From the NCBI GenBank assembly GCA_009869945.1, contig WIXG01000172.1:1-64000 (forward strand): a DNA stretch of 64,000 nucleotides, read 5' to 3'. The notes under the pieces were generated by a model. That model saw only the letters and a list, made by a program, of their open reading frames with translations, did no database searches and was not told the origin of the DNA. Made by a program: the position numbers and the translations under genes. Below are positions 23,401-35,300 of the stretch, in pieces. The first letter of the stretch is position 1. The number at the start of each line of letters is the position of its first letter. This DNA is from Mesaphorura yosii. Taxonomy: Eukaryota; Arthropoda; Collembola; Poduromorpha; Tullbergiidae.

Positions 23401-26400
23401 TGTTCGGCGACCTTGCTCCTTTTTGTTCACCGCGTCATGACAGGAGATAAACCTTTGTATTCCACATTTGTTTCATACGTGGCTTTGATTTTTAATCCAA
23501 GCGGAAGGAAATTAAAATGCAGTCAATCGAATGTCGAATCTTTCGATCGATCGATTGAGTGTAAGGCACAACACGGTGAAGTACCCAAAGTATTCAAACA
23601 AGAAAGCTCCCGTCAGGAAGGACTTTTTGACGCCTTGTCAATCCAAATTCTAATCTGACAGATCAAGAGTCAGTCGTGAAGTAATTTGCACGAGGAATTA
23701 TGAAGACCACCAAGGCACAGGCACAAGGTTACAGTTCAAGCGCTATGACCTCTCGTGTCAATAATTGTGTGAGGATTATGTCAATTCATGTGCATGCGCT
23801 CGACATGAAGGTAGAATTTTCATTAACTGCTATGGTTCACATTGTAAAATGACTCTCGCGTGAAATTCCGTTTGAGAGTTTTGTAAAGATGCAAAATATC
23901 AACGTACTTTTAAAGGTTTTGCTGAATGGATGTATTAAATCTTGCAGCTCGTTCGTTCCAAAATTATGACTACGACTCATGACAAATGGCTGCTGTCAAG
24001 TTTAATGTAATGTAATACGAAACGATTGCCATTTATATTATCATAATACCTGCCCTGTATTCATGACTGCCATGTCTATTTAACTTTCAAGATACTCGCA
24101 ACAACGCAGACGCAAGCGATAAAGATCGGTTCGATCTATATTTATCACTCTACACTCCGGTTGAATGCGCTGCGTTCGCGTGTGCTCTCGCTGTGGATGG
24201 AACTTTCATAATATTGCTATTGCTCATTGCTGCAATAAAATGTCAAATTGCAATTATTGTAATGGGATCCTGATGCTGAGGCAAATGACAAATATTACGA
24301 CCTGCAATTTGCGATTTGCATTTTCTCTCCCTTTCTATTGTGGATCGATTTCTTTGCCGTTTTGACTGCGACTACGACGAGGGCGATAGTGAATGCGAAT
24401 ATTCGCGTCTATATTTGGAGCCTGATTTACTTGCATAAATTGAATTACTGCAATAATGCAATTTTAATTTATGGCAATTCATCAGAGATAAGGTGCGGTG
24501 CGGTGTCTCCACTAAAAGTGCACTGCCACTGTGCAGGGCAATTCGTATCTCTCATTTTCAATTTACTTTTACGACTCGGCACTCGACAATGACAAAGCAA
24601 AGCCAATACAAGCAGGCGAGTGCAAAAAATAGAATAGAAAGCCAAGTAAGAACATGAGCAAGGGGGATTCAAGAAAGTAGATCGAAATTGAATACAGAAG
24701 ACCGAGTCGTAGACATCTGCCTGCATGAGGCCCGTGCCAATTTGAGTCAAAGTCAAGTCCAACCAACTCTGAGTCGAGTTTGTATTGCAATTGTTGGATG
24801 ATTTTCAAGAATAGGAAATGCACGAACGATGCACTTCACAACACACGACACGGCAACAATTAAGACATTGAACAAAGAAGCCCGGCCGCGAGGTGCGAGC
24901 GAGCCTGAGTCCATGAATGCGCTCAAAATGGGACAGACACGATTGGACTCAGCTTCTATTCGTACTCATGTTTTTGTGAGTGAGTTAATGATCTTTGTCT
25001 GCTGCGTTGATGAGCATCAACAGTGAAAACTTTTAACAATACAAGCAGATTACTTTGCACATTGCACATTGCAAGGTTGTAATTGCTAGTGCTCGGTGCT
25101 GTGTCTAGTCAGTGTTCTGTTTTCGCTTTTATTACACTTTGCTCGTTGGCTGATTAGAATGCAATTGGCAATTAATTGAGTGTTATCGAAATTACCATCA
25201 TTTCTGATTTGTGTAATGAAATGATAAATCAGCATTCAAGTCCATGACTCACATAATGCCATTGCTGAGTTGTTAATGATCGTGATGATATGCCATATTC
25301 AGTCAATTCAATGTCCGGTTTTTTACCGAACTAGTTTTCATCCTTGAAGCGAAACTTTTCCTTTCCGCATGCGTTGAACGTGTGCATGATTAAAACGCAC
25401 GTGAGTGCTCTCTGCTCTTAACTTCTTACATAAGATGTCAAATTCTTTTTTGTTTTGTGTCTCTGGGTCACTGGGTCCAATTCACCAAACGGCTGTTCGA
25501 TGATCTCAACGCAGAACCTCAGATTTACTGTTCCTTGGCCACATAATTAGAAACTTGCAGTTTATGAGTTCAAGTCCGCCCACTTCTCCCTGCAAATTTC
25601 TTTGATGCATTTGTAAAAATAGACATGAAAGAAAATTGACAACCGACTTGCGCTTTCTTGCTGCATTACAAAAAGGAACATGACATTTCAATCAAACATT
25701 TCAATTTACTACTAGCAGCCAAGTAATTACTGTGATTATCCATTATTAATGAACGAAAGAATGAGATGCTCGATTATCTGCTTGACTTGACGCCTACAGC
25801 GTTGGGCTGGCGGCTGGCGTAAGAATGGCAAGGCATGGCATTGACCGTCGTCAGCCAAGACAAGCCGCCAAGCCCAGCGAAATTCTTCTGAAGAAATCTT
25901 CCGCGCATGATTTCCCTTCACGCTATTCGCTGAGCTTATTCATCAATCAACAAACAAGAGCGCTCGATTCATTATTCATCAGCAAAGCATAATGAATGCT
26001 AGTAAATATTTTGGATGAGCGCGAGCGCATCAAATCAGGATACAGCAAACAAATCACGACAGAGGCTCAGCATGATGAAGATCCTGACGATAAATTGAAA
26101 AATGAAACTGAAAGTCTTGCAAATAAGCATAAGCACTACACTGCACTATCACACAGAGAAAGACGAACCTTGAAAAAAGAAATTCGGGCTACACTGCACT
26201 GAAATGTTTTTAATGGTGAAGGTGTCAAATTACAATCTTAATCCCTTCGGAATGCGTTCGCGTTCGGGTTGCTTGCTGCTTGTGCACACAAATTAGCGTT
26301 GGCATTGGCCATTGTGCAAAGCAAAGTAAAGCAAAGCAAGGCGAGGCAAATTGCTGATTGTATCTCTTTCTCTGATCTGAAGGTGGGTTGCTTCTTCGTA

Positions 26401-27622
26401 TTCGAATTCATGTCCCATAAAATAAAAGTGATCGTTCCATTGTTGTTGTCGTCATAAATAGTGTCAAGAAGAAAGTGAATCGAAATGAACATTCAACTCG
26501 TTTGCTTGAGTTTATTTATAACTGCACAAGTTGTAGGTGTAACTCACGTCACGTCTGGCGCGGTCCGGGCCGGGCCGTGGCGTGCCTTGTGCGAGGCGTG
26601 TGTACCCGAAATTAGAACAAGTTGAACTTTCAAAATCAAAACACAAATCGTAGATTAATTTATGGCGCTGCAAAAGCGCGCGGAGCAGAAGACAAAAAAT
26701 TTATGTCAAGCTCATTCAAGCGGTGAATCGGTTGCATTGTTTCAGCCAGCATACTACAGCAAAGGCAGCAGCGAATCATCATCATTAAGGTAATTGGTGG
26801 ACGATTGCACCATGCACTGCACTACGCGACGCAAAGGACCACACTTCAATGAGACACTAAAATTGGTCTGCTGCAGAAGAAAGTGAGCGTAGTCGTGTTG
26901 CAAGTGGCAAGCGCGAAAAGCCATGGCTCATCAGTTCCTGGCGTGATTCTGAGGATTATTTTTAACACTTGCCCATAAAAAGCAGATTTTGCAGTAATTT
27001 TATGCAATGCAAATGCAGACTTTCAAAATGCGCAACCAAAATTCCTGGTCGTCATAATTTCTTACGCAATAAGAGAAGGGAGACCAAATCCAAAATGCAG
27101 GATGACAAGTAGCAAGTCATAAGTCGGTTGCCGCTGTTGGTGCTGGCAAATGGCGAGCAGCGAACTTGTCTCATTTAATATTTCAAGAATTGACTTCCTC
27201 ACGCAAAGTAGGCAACAACTCACAGTCATTATAATTTAATTAGCATTTTCTCAGCCACAACCATCAACTATCAAATTAATAGTAAAATTATTTGACACAT
27301 ACTGCCTGCCCAGCCGTACACGGTGCTTGTACGTGTTAACCACTTGAAGTCGTTCGTACGGATAAATTTTGTGCGTCTGCCAAAAAATCGCCGCATTACA
27401 TCGGAAACAAAACATGCGATGTAAAATTCAAGAGATTATGACACCACAACAGCAACTGCAACAACGCGTAATAGGAACTTGGTTTGGCTCATAAAAGTGA
27501 GTAAGTGAGTTCTGTCAACTTGGCTTGGCTCTCGGCTGCGGCTGCGGCTGACCAGCCAGCCAGACTTGACTCGTAAAGCGTATTATGAAAGATTTTTGCA
27601 AAGAGTTCACTTACAGTTTCAT
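17481..27622 (-). CDS. Large secreted Pro/Thr-rich matrix or mucin-like protein
   Basis: Ten exons (22496-21877, 21074-20346, 20248-19759, 19683-19241, 19173-18908, 18831-18655, 18590-18419, 18330-18040, 17967-17702, 17621-17481) stay in one frame to TAG. The first needs two more bases and a start. An 8-nt exon ATGAAACT before a perfect GTAAGTGAA donor at 27622-27615 supplies both, and gives the signal peptide MKLSVNRRSSLWSVLVLLSS...FARA; the total is 1,200 residues. Most of the chain is low-complexity Thr, Pro, Ser, Glu and Gln. A tyrosine-acidic run (YEYEYIYYYYDDE) sits near residue 390. Short basic R-x-R motifs recur about once per exon. A Gln-rich part lies near residues 590-690. There is no enzyme domain and few cysteines. 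I infer an extracellular matrix, cuticle or mucin role; no named family is recognised. The distant first exon is the least certain part. Confidence 0.75.
22497..27614 (-). other. Probable 5.1-kb first intron of the Pro/Thr-rich protein gene
   Basis: No coding exon, RNA gene or transposon was recognised here on either strand. Open frames are short and without domain signals. Local simple runs occur, such as GCAAA-type repeats near 26318. The stretch may hold control elements of the gene it interrupts. Confidence 0.5.
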
Positions 27623-30600
27623 TTTGATGATGAAATTCTTAATGAGGAGAATTGATTATTTGATCTGGCTACAAGGAAGTTTGTGTACGCGTTCGTTCGC
27701 AGGAGTGCCTCAGCCCCAAAAATACTTCCGTAAGAAAATCACCTCTTGCGTTTAGTTCATTTGCATTTGCATCGCTGCAGAAAAGTTGATTAATAGTTCA
27801 ACGAGCTGCTCGCGAGCTCTCAATTCCCAATAATACCAGTTATTTGTTATATAACGCGTTCAGTTCAACAACAATGCGGTGTCCGCAAATGCTGCTGCCT
27901 GTCTGGTGGACGTGGACTTCTTCCTGATGACGCGTTCCCACACATCAATTCCCAATCAAGCAATTAATTTGTAGCTGCTGCGTGACTCGAAGTGCGGTCG
28001 TAATAGGTAAAGCCGACTTGTAATTTTGATTCACTCTTGAAGCTTGAGTTCAGTCAGTTTTTTGTGTGCACAAGCCTAATTAAATTCACGGTGGAGCAAT
28101 TTTAATGACTTGTTGATGTTTCACTGCTGCACAAGCGATTCAAAAATTGTCTGACGATTTTATGACTCTTTCAAGGATTGCTTCCAAAGTTAATAAGAAT
28201 ATTTACGCTGGCCGCACTGTACTTAATTACTGTGATTTACAAACGGTAACACTGGACGTAAAAATCTCTCTTTAATTTGGATGTCTCACAGTTCCTCCAA
28301 TTTAACGCGTCTCACGTTGGTGCGAGCTTACGAAAGAGCACTGCTTCGACGCTTCGAATCCACGACGTCAACGCGTCTCTGTCTCAAATCGAGTCGAGTA
28401 GTCAGATTCGTCCGATATGCGAGTAATCACCAAAAATCCCAACTTTCGTGAGTCCACGAATTCCTCGCTCGCCGTGGACACAAAACAACTCGCCACTTGT
28501 TCACTCACAACTCAGTCAACAACAATAATGTAAATTGGACGTGAAAAGTTGTCTGCCTTGCCAGGCAGTCAGTGTGCGCTTCTCAAAGGAAGAATGAAGC
28601 AGCGAGCAGAAATGCAACCTGATAAATTGTTGCACTCACGCTCACGATTGTTGTTACGTTGTGGCCGGCACGTTGTTGACGAATGAGACGCACAAGGACT
28701 GGGAATATGAATTCACTTTTTATATTTCACTTTCTATGAGAGCAAACGCTAACGCAAACGCGAGTTCGATGGCGATGTGAGACACACCTCGTGCATAATG
28801 CGAATGCTAAATATGCTGGCCGCACTTAAATAGCAATTTGTTGTGGCTGCGGCGTGGCTTGGCGTGGTCGCTGAATCTGTCTCAGGACGCTAACGACAAT
28901 TTAATTCTGATTTGTTGAAATTCTGAGTTGCGAATCACTTCCGAAGACAACGTTTAAACAAATTCGTTCTCACGAGCAAGCCGCAGCGACGCGGCGCAGT
29001 CAGATTCCTACTGAAATCCGTTTCCGTCTCGCGTCTTCTGTCCTTTTACTTGAAAATGGTGATTGCCGTGCTGCCGAAATCTCAGCGCTGCGCTAAGTAA
29101 ATGAATCCGTGTGTTTCTTTCACTTTGTAGTAAATGAGTTGCAGATTTACTACAACAATCGTAACAAAGTGTAGCAGACCATTTATTTCAATTGTGGTAC
29201 AAGAGTAGTCCATTTGTACAATTGCAGACTGCACTAACCCATTTGTTCTTGAATGCTACCAGAATTAGTGGCAAATATTTACAGCGTAGTTCAGAGCCTA
29301 ATTTTGTGGATGTCGATGCGAATGCTGAATGCAAGGACGAAACAAGTGCATGAAAATCAGCCATCCCTCAAATTTCAAAGCCTCAACCCTTCACACTCAC
29401 TCCTTTAACACCCTCTTCAATTCCCAAATGCATGAAATATTCTTCAATTGATGATTCAAACTCGACCACGAGTTACCCAAAAGCAATTTATGGCAGACGA
29501 TCACTGAAAAATCACATCATATCGAAGATTAAAATCAGAAATATCGAATAAATCACGAAACACGCGAATTGAGCCACTTTAAGCTGCTCACGTGAATTCT
29601 ATGCTTTGCGAGAAAGCTGAAAAAGCAATTAAAAATCGCTGGCTCGGACTCAAACTTGTGCTCTCTGCAATTGCGAATCTACAAGGTGTAAAAAAATTAA
29701 TTCGCGAGGCTGATGACAGCAATACAAATGCAAAGCAAAACAAAACAGTTCGCGTAATAAATTACAAGATTAGGAAAGTAAAAGGAAACTGCAAAATCTT
29801 TTCCTGACTACGTATTAGTATTCGCGTCCATTCCGGGAATCATCCCACTTCTACATTGCATTGCATTCGTGTACTCACGCTCGTGCTCGTGATGATGACG
29901 ATGACGATAATGAATTGCGAATCGCTGGCTTGCGATGGTGATAAATAGCGAAGGAGATAAAGTGTTATGAAAAATTATGAAGAGGATCTTGCATGTGAGA
30001 ATGCACTGTGGACTTCTTGAATGTAAATATTTGAGAGATTAGTAGATATTTAGATGCACACACATTAAGCCATTGCGTTACTCCTGCACACCTTTTTCTT
30101 TTGACCCAGTTTTCCTTTCTTTTTATTTTTACGTATTTTTTGTTCGTTTAAGACACAGCGTAGCCAGCCAGCCGGCCGGTCTAATCTTTACGTTTCATAA
30201 ATTGTATGAATTGGAATTAGCGACTCATAACAGAGCAAGTGTGAAGTGTGAATCTTCTTTTGCGAATTAATACTACCGCCCTTATTACTGCAGAACATTT
30301 AATAATGAGATTAAAGTTGCGATTATTTTTACGGCGGCCCTTTGCATTCTTCGTTCTTGTTCAACTTCCTGAATAAATTCTCACGCAATTCAAGTTATTT
30401 TCCAAACCCGAACGGAATGACAAATGACAGTTGAAATCAAAGAAGTCCATCTTTGGCCAAAATTCTTTAGTTTGCAGTGCAGCGTAGCCAAAATTCAGTT
30501 CGAATTCGAAGCACTTGCATCGATAAATGCACCATGAAACGAGATTGCTTTAATTGCAGGTCTACAAAACGTGTGTGCTCTTAATCTTTTATGGGATTAT

Positions 30601-32305
30601 CGTGTCACGTCTTAATGCATGCCCGCTGTTCGCTGTTGCTCGCTCGCCTTAATGGAATGAGTCAACAGTATTCAAATTCAATCAATTGCCAATCACGTCA
30701 AGTAAAGCAAAGTAAAGTAAAGGGTATCATTTGATTTGATTTGATAGTGAGACAGATTATATCGTGCCATGCCGTGAAGTCAGCTCCATAAACCGCACCA
30801 CCACATGGTTCATTGAATTGCCAGCGTGGACTTTCTTTTCTTTTGCTTCTGCTCTCGTTTATTTATGTAAACATGTCAAGGACTGTCTCAGCCATAGCAA
30901 GGCAGGATTGTTGCTGCTGCTACTTAATTCCAAGCATTAGGATAAGCATTATGAGAAGCTGATCCTGCTAATGACAATGACTTAACCCCTTCGCCTTTTG
31001 TGGTTCACAGCACAGCACAGAAGTAAAATCAGTAAAATGTAACATGCTGGTTTCATCAACGCCTTGGGGCGATATTACTGCTTCTCGATTGCGTCCTTTC
31101 CCGACTGAAACAATGAAGAACGGAGCAGAAAAGTCGTCTCGTGTCGAAAAGGGCAAGAGAGACTTGATTTGAACCTCGAAATTCCTGAGCAAGGTTTTGG
31201 CTTCTAGCAGGATTGAAGAGGCCTATTTTTGAAGCATTCCAACCTCAGAAATTATTGACGGACTTCTTGGCACATCCAACTTTGACCTTCGTGCTCTGTT
31301 GAGTCTGATTTAATTCTAGTTGTGTCTCTTGGGTGTAATCAAATGTCAGACCCAGTCAATCCATCAATCCGTTCAGCGTACTTCATCTGCCACAAGTTAT
31401 TTCTGGTTACGGGTATTTATAGACCTGCAATTGGCTCCTGGAGTCCAGCATCGAAGCCCGATTCCTCCATCCATGTAACTACTTTCGTGTCTTCCGACTG
31501 CTCTTTTCTGGAAGCTGGGGAAGTTCGTCTTGAATTTGTTTTAGTTAAGCAAGTAAAGTTGTAGCATAAATCAATATTATTGCTACTACTAAGTGAGGCC
31601 AACTTCTAAGGACTTCGTGGTTCCCATTCTGGAAATGAACAAAATTAACATTGCATTAACATGAAACCCAACCAGCTTGCAATTATAACAGATTCTGATC
31701 AGCAATTGATAAAGTATAGCATGGTATTGTACGGTACGATAAATAATTATTGCAATAAATTTCCGCTAGTCAAGTCGCCGACGCAATGAGTCATGCAAAA
31801 GATTGTCCGCCAGGCACCACCAGGCAGCTGAATCACTTCGCCTGTATGCAACCTATTTAATACACATAAGACAAGACGTGTGGGAAGATGAGCAACAGGC
31901 TGAAGCGTTCTGAAGGTTACTCCAACAGTTCACCTAATGCAATTGTAAAAAAGCTCATTGTGTGGCAGAATAATAATATTTATGGAAAGGTGGTTTCTAC
32001 GTATTTTACGTGAAATAATAATCCCATGGGCAGTCATTCTGGGCTTTCTGGAGGATAAAGCAGGCTAAGCTAAACTGGCCATGACGTAGGAAGCAAGCAG
32101 AAGCAACTCTGTGCTACAAGAAAAACTAAAAAAGTACCATACAGAATAGACAATTTTAGTCCGAATTAAGTAATTACAAAGCCATAGATTTTGTTCGAGA
32201 TCGTGCAAATGCTGAGTCTTAATCCTCAAGTGCAGTGTACAGATTAATTGGTGCTAATTGTTGATTTGATCCAGAACTTCACTTTAATTGTTCGCTGTAT
32301 TGAAA
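27623..32305. other. Intergenic, divergent between Pro/Thr-rich gene and clip protease
   Basis: The promoters of both flanking genes should lie here. A TATA-like run on the minus strand (AAATATAAAAAG, about 28719-28730) is a possible start region for the Pro/Thr-rich gene. Low-complexity patches are seen near 29885-29915 (GATGAC repeats) and 30695-30750 (AGTAA and TTTGA repeats). No gene was found; all open frames are under 95 codons. Confidence 0.5.
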
Positions 32306-35300
32306 ATGTATCATGTATTATTTTTATTACTCGCAACCAGCTTCCTCTCGCTGTTCGATGGCGGTTCAACTGTTTTCGCTCAACAACACACAGGTAATTG
32401 TTATCAAATGCCAACCTCACGCTTAAAAACCCTGAATTGCATGCACTGAAGACTCCATTTCTATTTGCAGTGAACTCGCCATGTATAATCAATGACTGGA
32501 GGAGGTCGAAAGGTATTTGCAAACCCCTGCGAGAGTGCGGCGCAGTGATCTCAAATCTACGAGCAGACGTGCAGCCAACTTTGTGTAAAGTTGTGGTGAG
32601 TGTGAAACCGAAATTGGCTTAGTCGCTCAACTCTGGCTAAGCGTCCATTATTTTTCTTTCTTCTAGAATCACAAGGCAATCGTTTGCTGTCCGACGACTC
32701 CGAGAATAAGCGAGATTAGTAAGTTCAAAATTCTCGAAACTAGAAGCCTGAGGTCCACGTCACGCGTCTTTCTAATGCACACTTCATCTTTTTCAGTGTG
32801 TGACAAGTACAAAGAAGTGTTGCGTGAGAGGACCCGCCCGTCTCCGCTGCTTCCGATTGAATTCATTCCAGAAGATGACACTCCAAAGGAGATTGAGTGC
32901 CACGTACTGAAGAATGCGCTTATTACAGGTGGCCGCGATGCTAAAAGTGATGAGTTTCCACACATGGTAAATGGCTGGCGATTGATTGAGTGATCACGTA
33001 ACTCCTGGCATGATTGAAATTAGTGATACAACGATCTTTTCAGGCGGGCCTTGGCTGGGGTTCAGATCCAACTGATTTGGACTGGAAATGTGGCGGAACT
33101 CTCATCAGCGAAGATTTTGTCCTCACCGCAGCTCATTGCATTGACACCGCAGTGTAAGTGAAGACTTTATTCTAACCACCTTATCCTGTTTCGCGCCAGA
33201 ACGCCCGTATTTTCCAGCATACACTGCAGTGCTCAAGTTCATTCTGAGAAGCTCAGATCGACTGGGTTTCTCCCACCTGAATTTTATTCCTGTACTGGCA
33301 TCATTTAACATTTATTTCCTTATCAAACTATAATCACAGTCTTTTACAATTAGAAACAAATTAAGGCTTCGGCCGTCACATCACAGGTGCATTTACTGCA
33401 CGTGATTATCTCAGTAGCTTCTTCTGCGGTTGAAGCTCCGCACGAAACTCGATCTTCTTACGCAGTGTCCCACCGCATCGCGAGCCTGTCCTGCTGGACA
33501 CGGCTTTCTTTCGTGCATGTGTCCCAAAATGCTTCGCGCGAGTCGAGATTGCTGACGCTGAAGATGCCCTTCTCTTTCCTGTTCTTGACCGACGATAACT
33601 TCCGCTAGCTTGAAATCCGGAACGTGTTGCGCTCGTGAAGAAGTCGTCGACACGTTATTTAGACGTAAGGCTGGCACTAGCACTGGGGAGTAACTATGTC
33701 GCAGTTCACTTGTGCGGTGGTTGTGAATTGGTGGGATTCTGGCTGAGAGTGTTAGTTCACTGATTGCCAAAATAAGCAAAACGCTCAGGACTGCTTGAGT
33801 GCACGATGCCATTGCTACTTTCTGGAAAATATTGCTATTACTGTCAAGTTTCAAGACCAGATGGCTTGCGTTGTAGCACTCACTTGAGTTTGATGTTGAT
33901 GCGTTCACAAATTCTTAATCCAGGAAGTTGAACGGTTCAGATTCGTAGTTCCAGAAAATGCGGCCAATGTGCTTCAACTTCAGAGACCCTCAACTCAAAC
34001 CTGTTCCACAAGACTTACTTGCGAAATGATTGATATGTTGCTTTTGCGACCCAAATTCAAGGAATCGGCCTTTGCGATTCACGAGGTTGTCTTTTTATCA
34101 GTGTTGTCAGTCACCCGAAACGAAACACATCTCATAACGTTCGACTAATCTGAATTTACTATTGCTTGCTTACGTCTTTGTCTTTAATCCACCACAACAC
34201 AGCACAGCACGCCTACATCGCACATGGCTGGCCTGTGATGACTAATTCACATGAGAGCCACTCGAGGCTTGCAGTTTTAAAAATTCTAAGGAAATTCTGT
34301 ACTGTTCTGCTGTTATGATCCTTGAATTTGAATGACATTCCTATCAACTATCACTCCACTGTCAGAGTCGTCATCCTCGTATCGTAAGCACGCAAAGACG
34401 TTCGTTGGTCTCTGGCACCTGATGATGAGTAATTGAGATTTAGCGAGTCGTAAGTGGCTTGGCTTGTGGCCTCTGAGGTCTGCGGCGCGGCACTGAGTAA
34501 AACCAAATCGCGAGTAATCGTTTTCTTCCCACTAAATTGTCGTCGTGTGGATGCCTCCTGTAACTCTGCTCAATTAAAATTTCATAATTCTTACTTGTGG
34601 GGAAGAATTAAAAGTCTCCATCCAAGATTTATGGTTGCTTATGCGTACTATCTATACCTATACGCCGTGTTCGGGTATGTTTGGAGGAAAACTGGTTGTC
34701 TTTTAAGATCTCTGAAGACAACAAGTCAGACGTCAGTCGGATCAAGAAAAGAGAGCTTATGCGCTGTGCCTACGCTTCACCTGATTGACGGACAATCCTA
34801 TTCTTAATCTTAATCCCCATCGCGCGACACAAGGCTCACAATTCGTTGGAATTTTCAATATTTCCCATTAAGCCAAGAAAATGGCGAACAGTCAAGGGTC
34901 ATTGATTTCGATTGATCCTGCTAACTGAGCTTACTGAACTCCACATTGAACATTAGTCTTAACAATTACCGTCATGACTAAATACTGCCTACGTCAATCA
35001 ATATGCGTGTTAACAATTGAAACAATGAAGATACACGCATGCGCGTGAGTGTGCACGTGAAGGAGAGCCGTGACCCGATAGACATGACAATAGGAAGCAG
35101 CAGCTGCAGCTGCAGCAGTAGCAGTGGCAACGGCATCGGCGATGGCGTGGACAGGATGTAAATGGCACCTCATTGTTGCAGGTACATTTAGGTATATGAC
35201 CTTGGAATGCGGTTGTGCTCACGTGTTTAGTGAAGCAATTATCACCTTGAACTTGAAAGTGCGCTGACTCATCAACCGCAACTTTCTTTGAATACAATTC

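Noticed and set aside
26300-26340. GCAAA/GTAAA runs as a possible satellite or CRISPR-like repeat
   Set aside because: They are short, irregular simple-sequence runs without spacers or unit structure.
34454-34807. 117-codon + strand frame in the protease intron
   Set aside because: No signal peptide, domain or exon neighbours; composition looks random.
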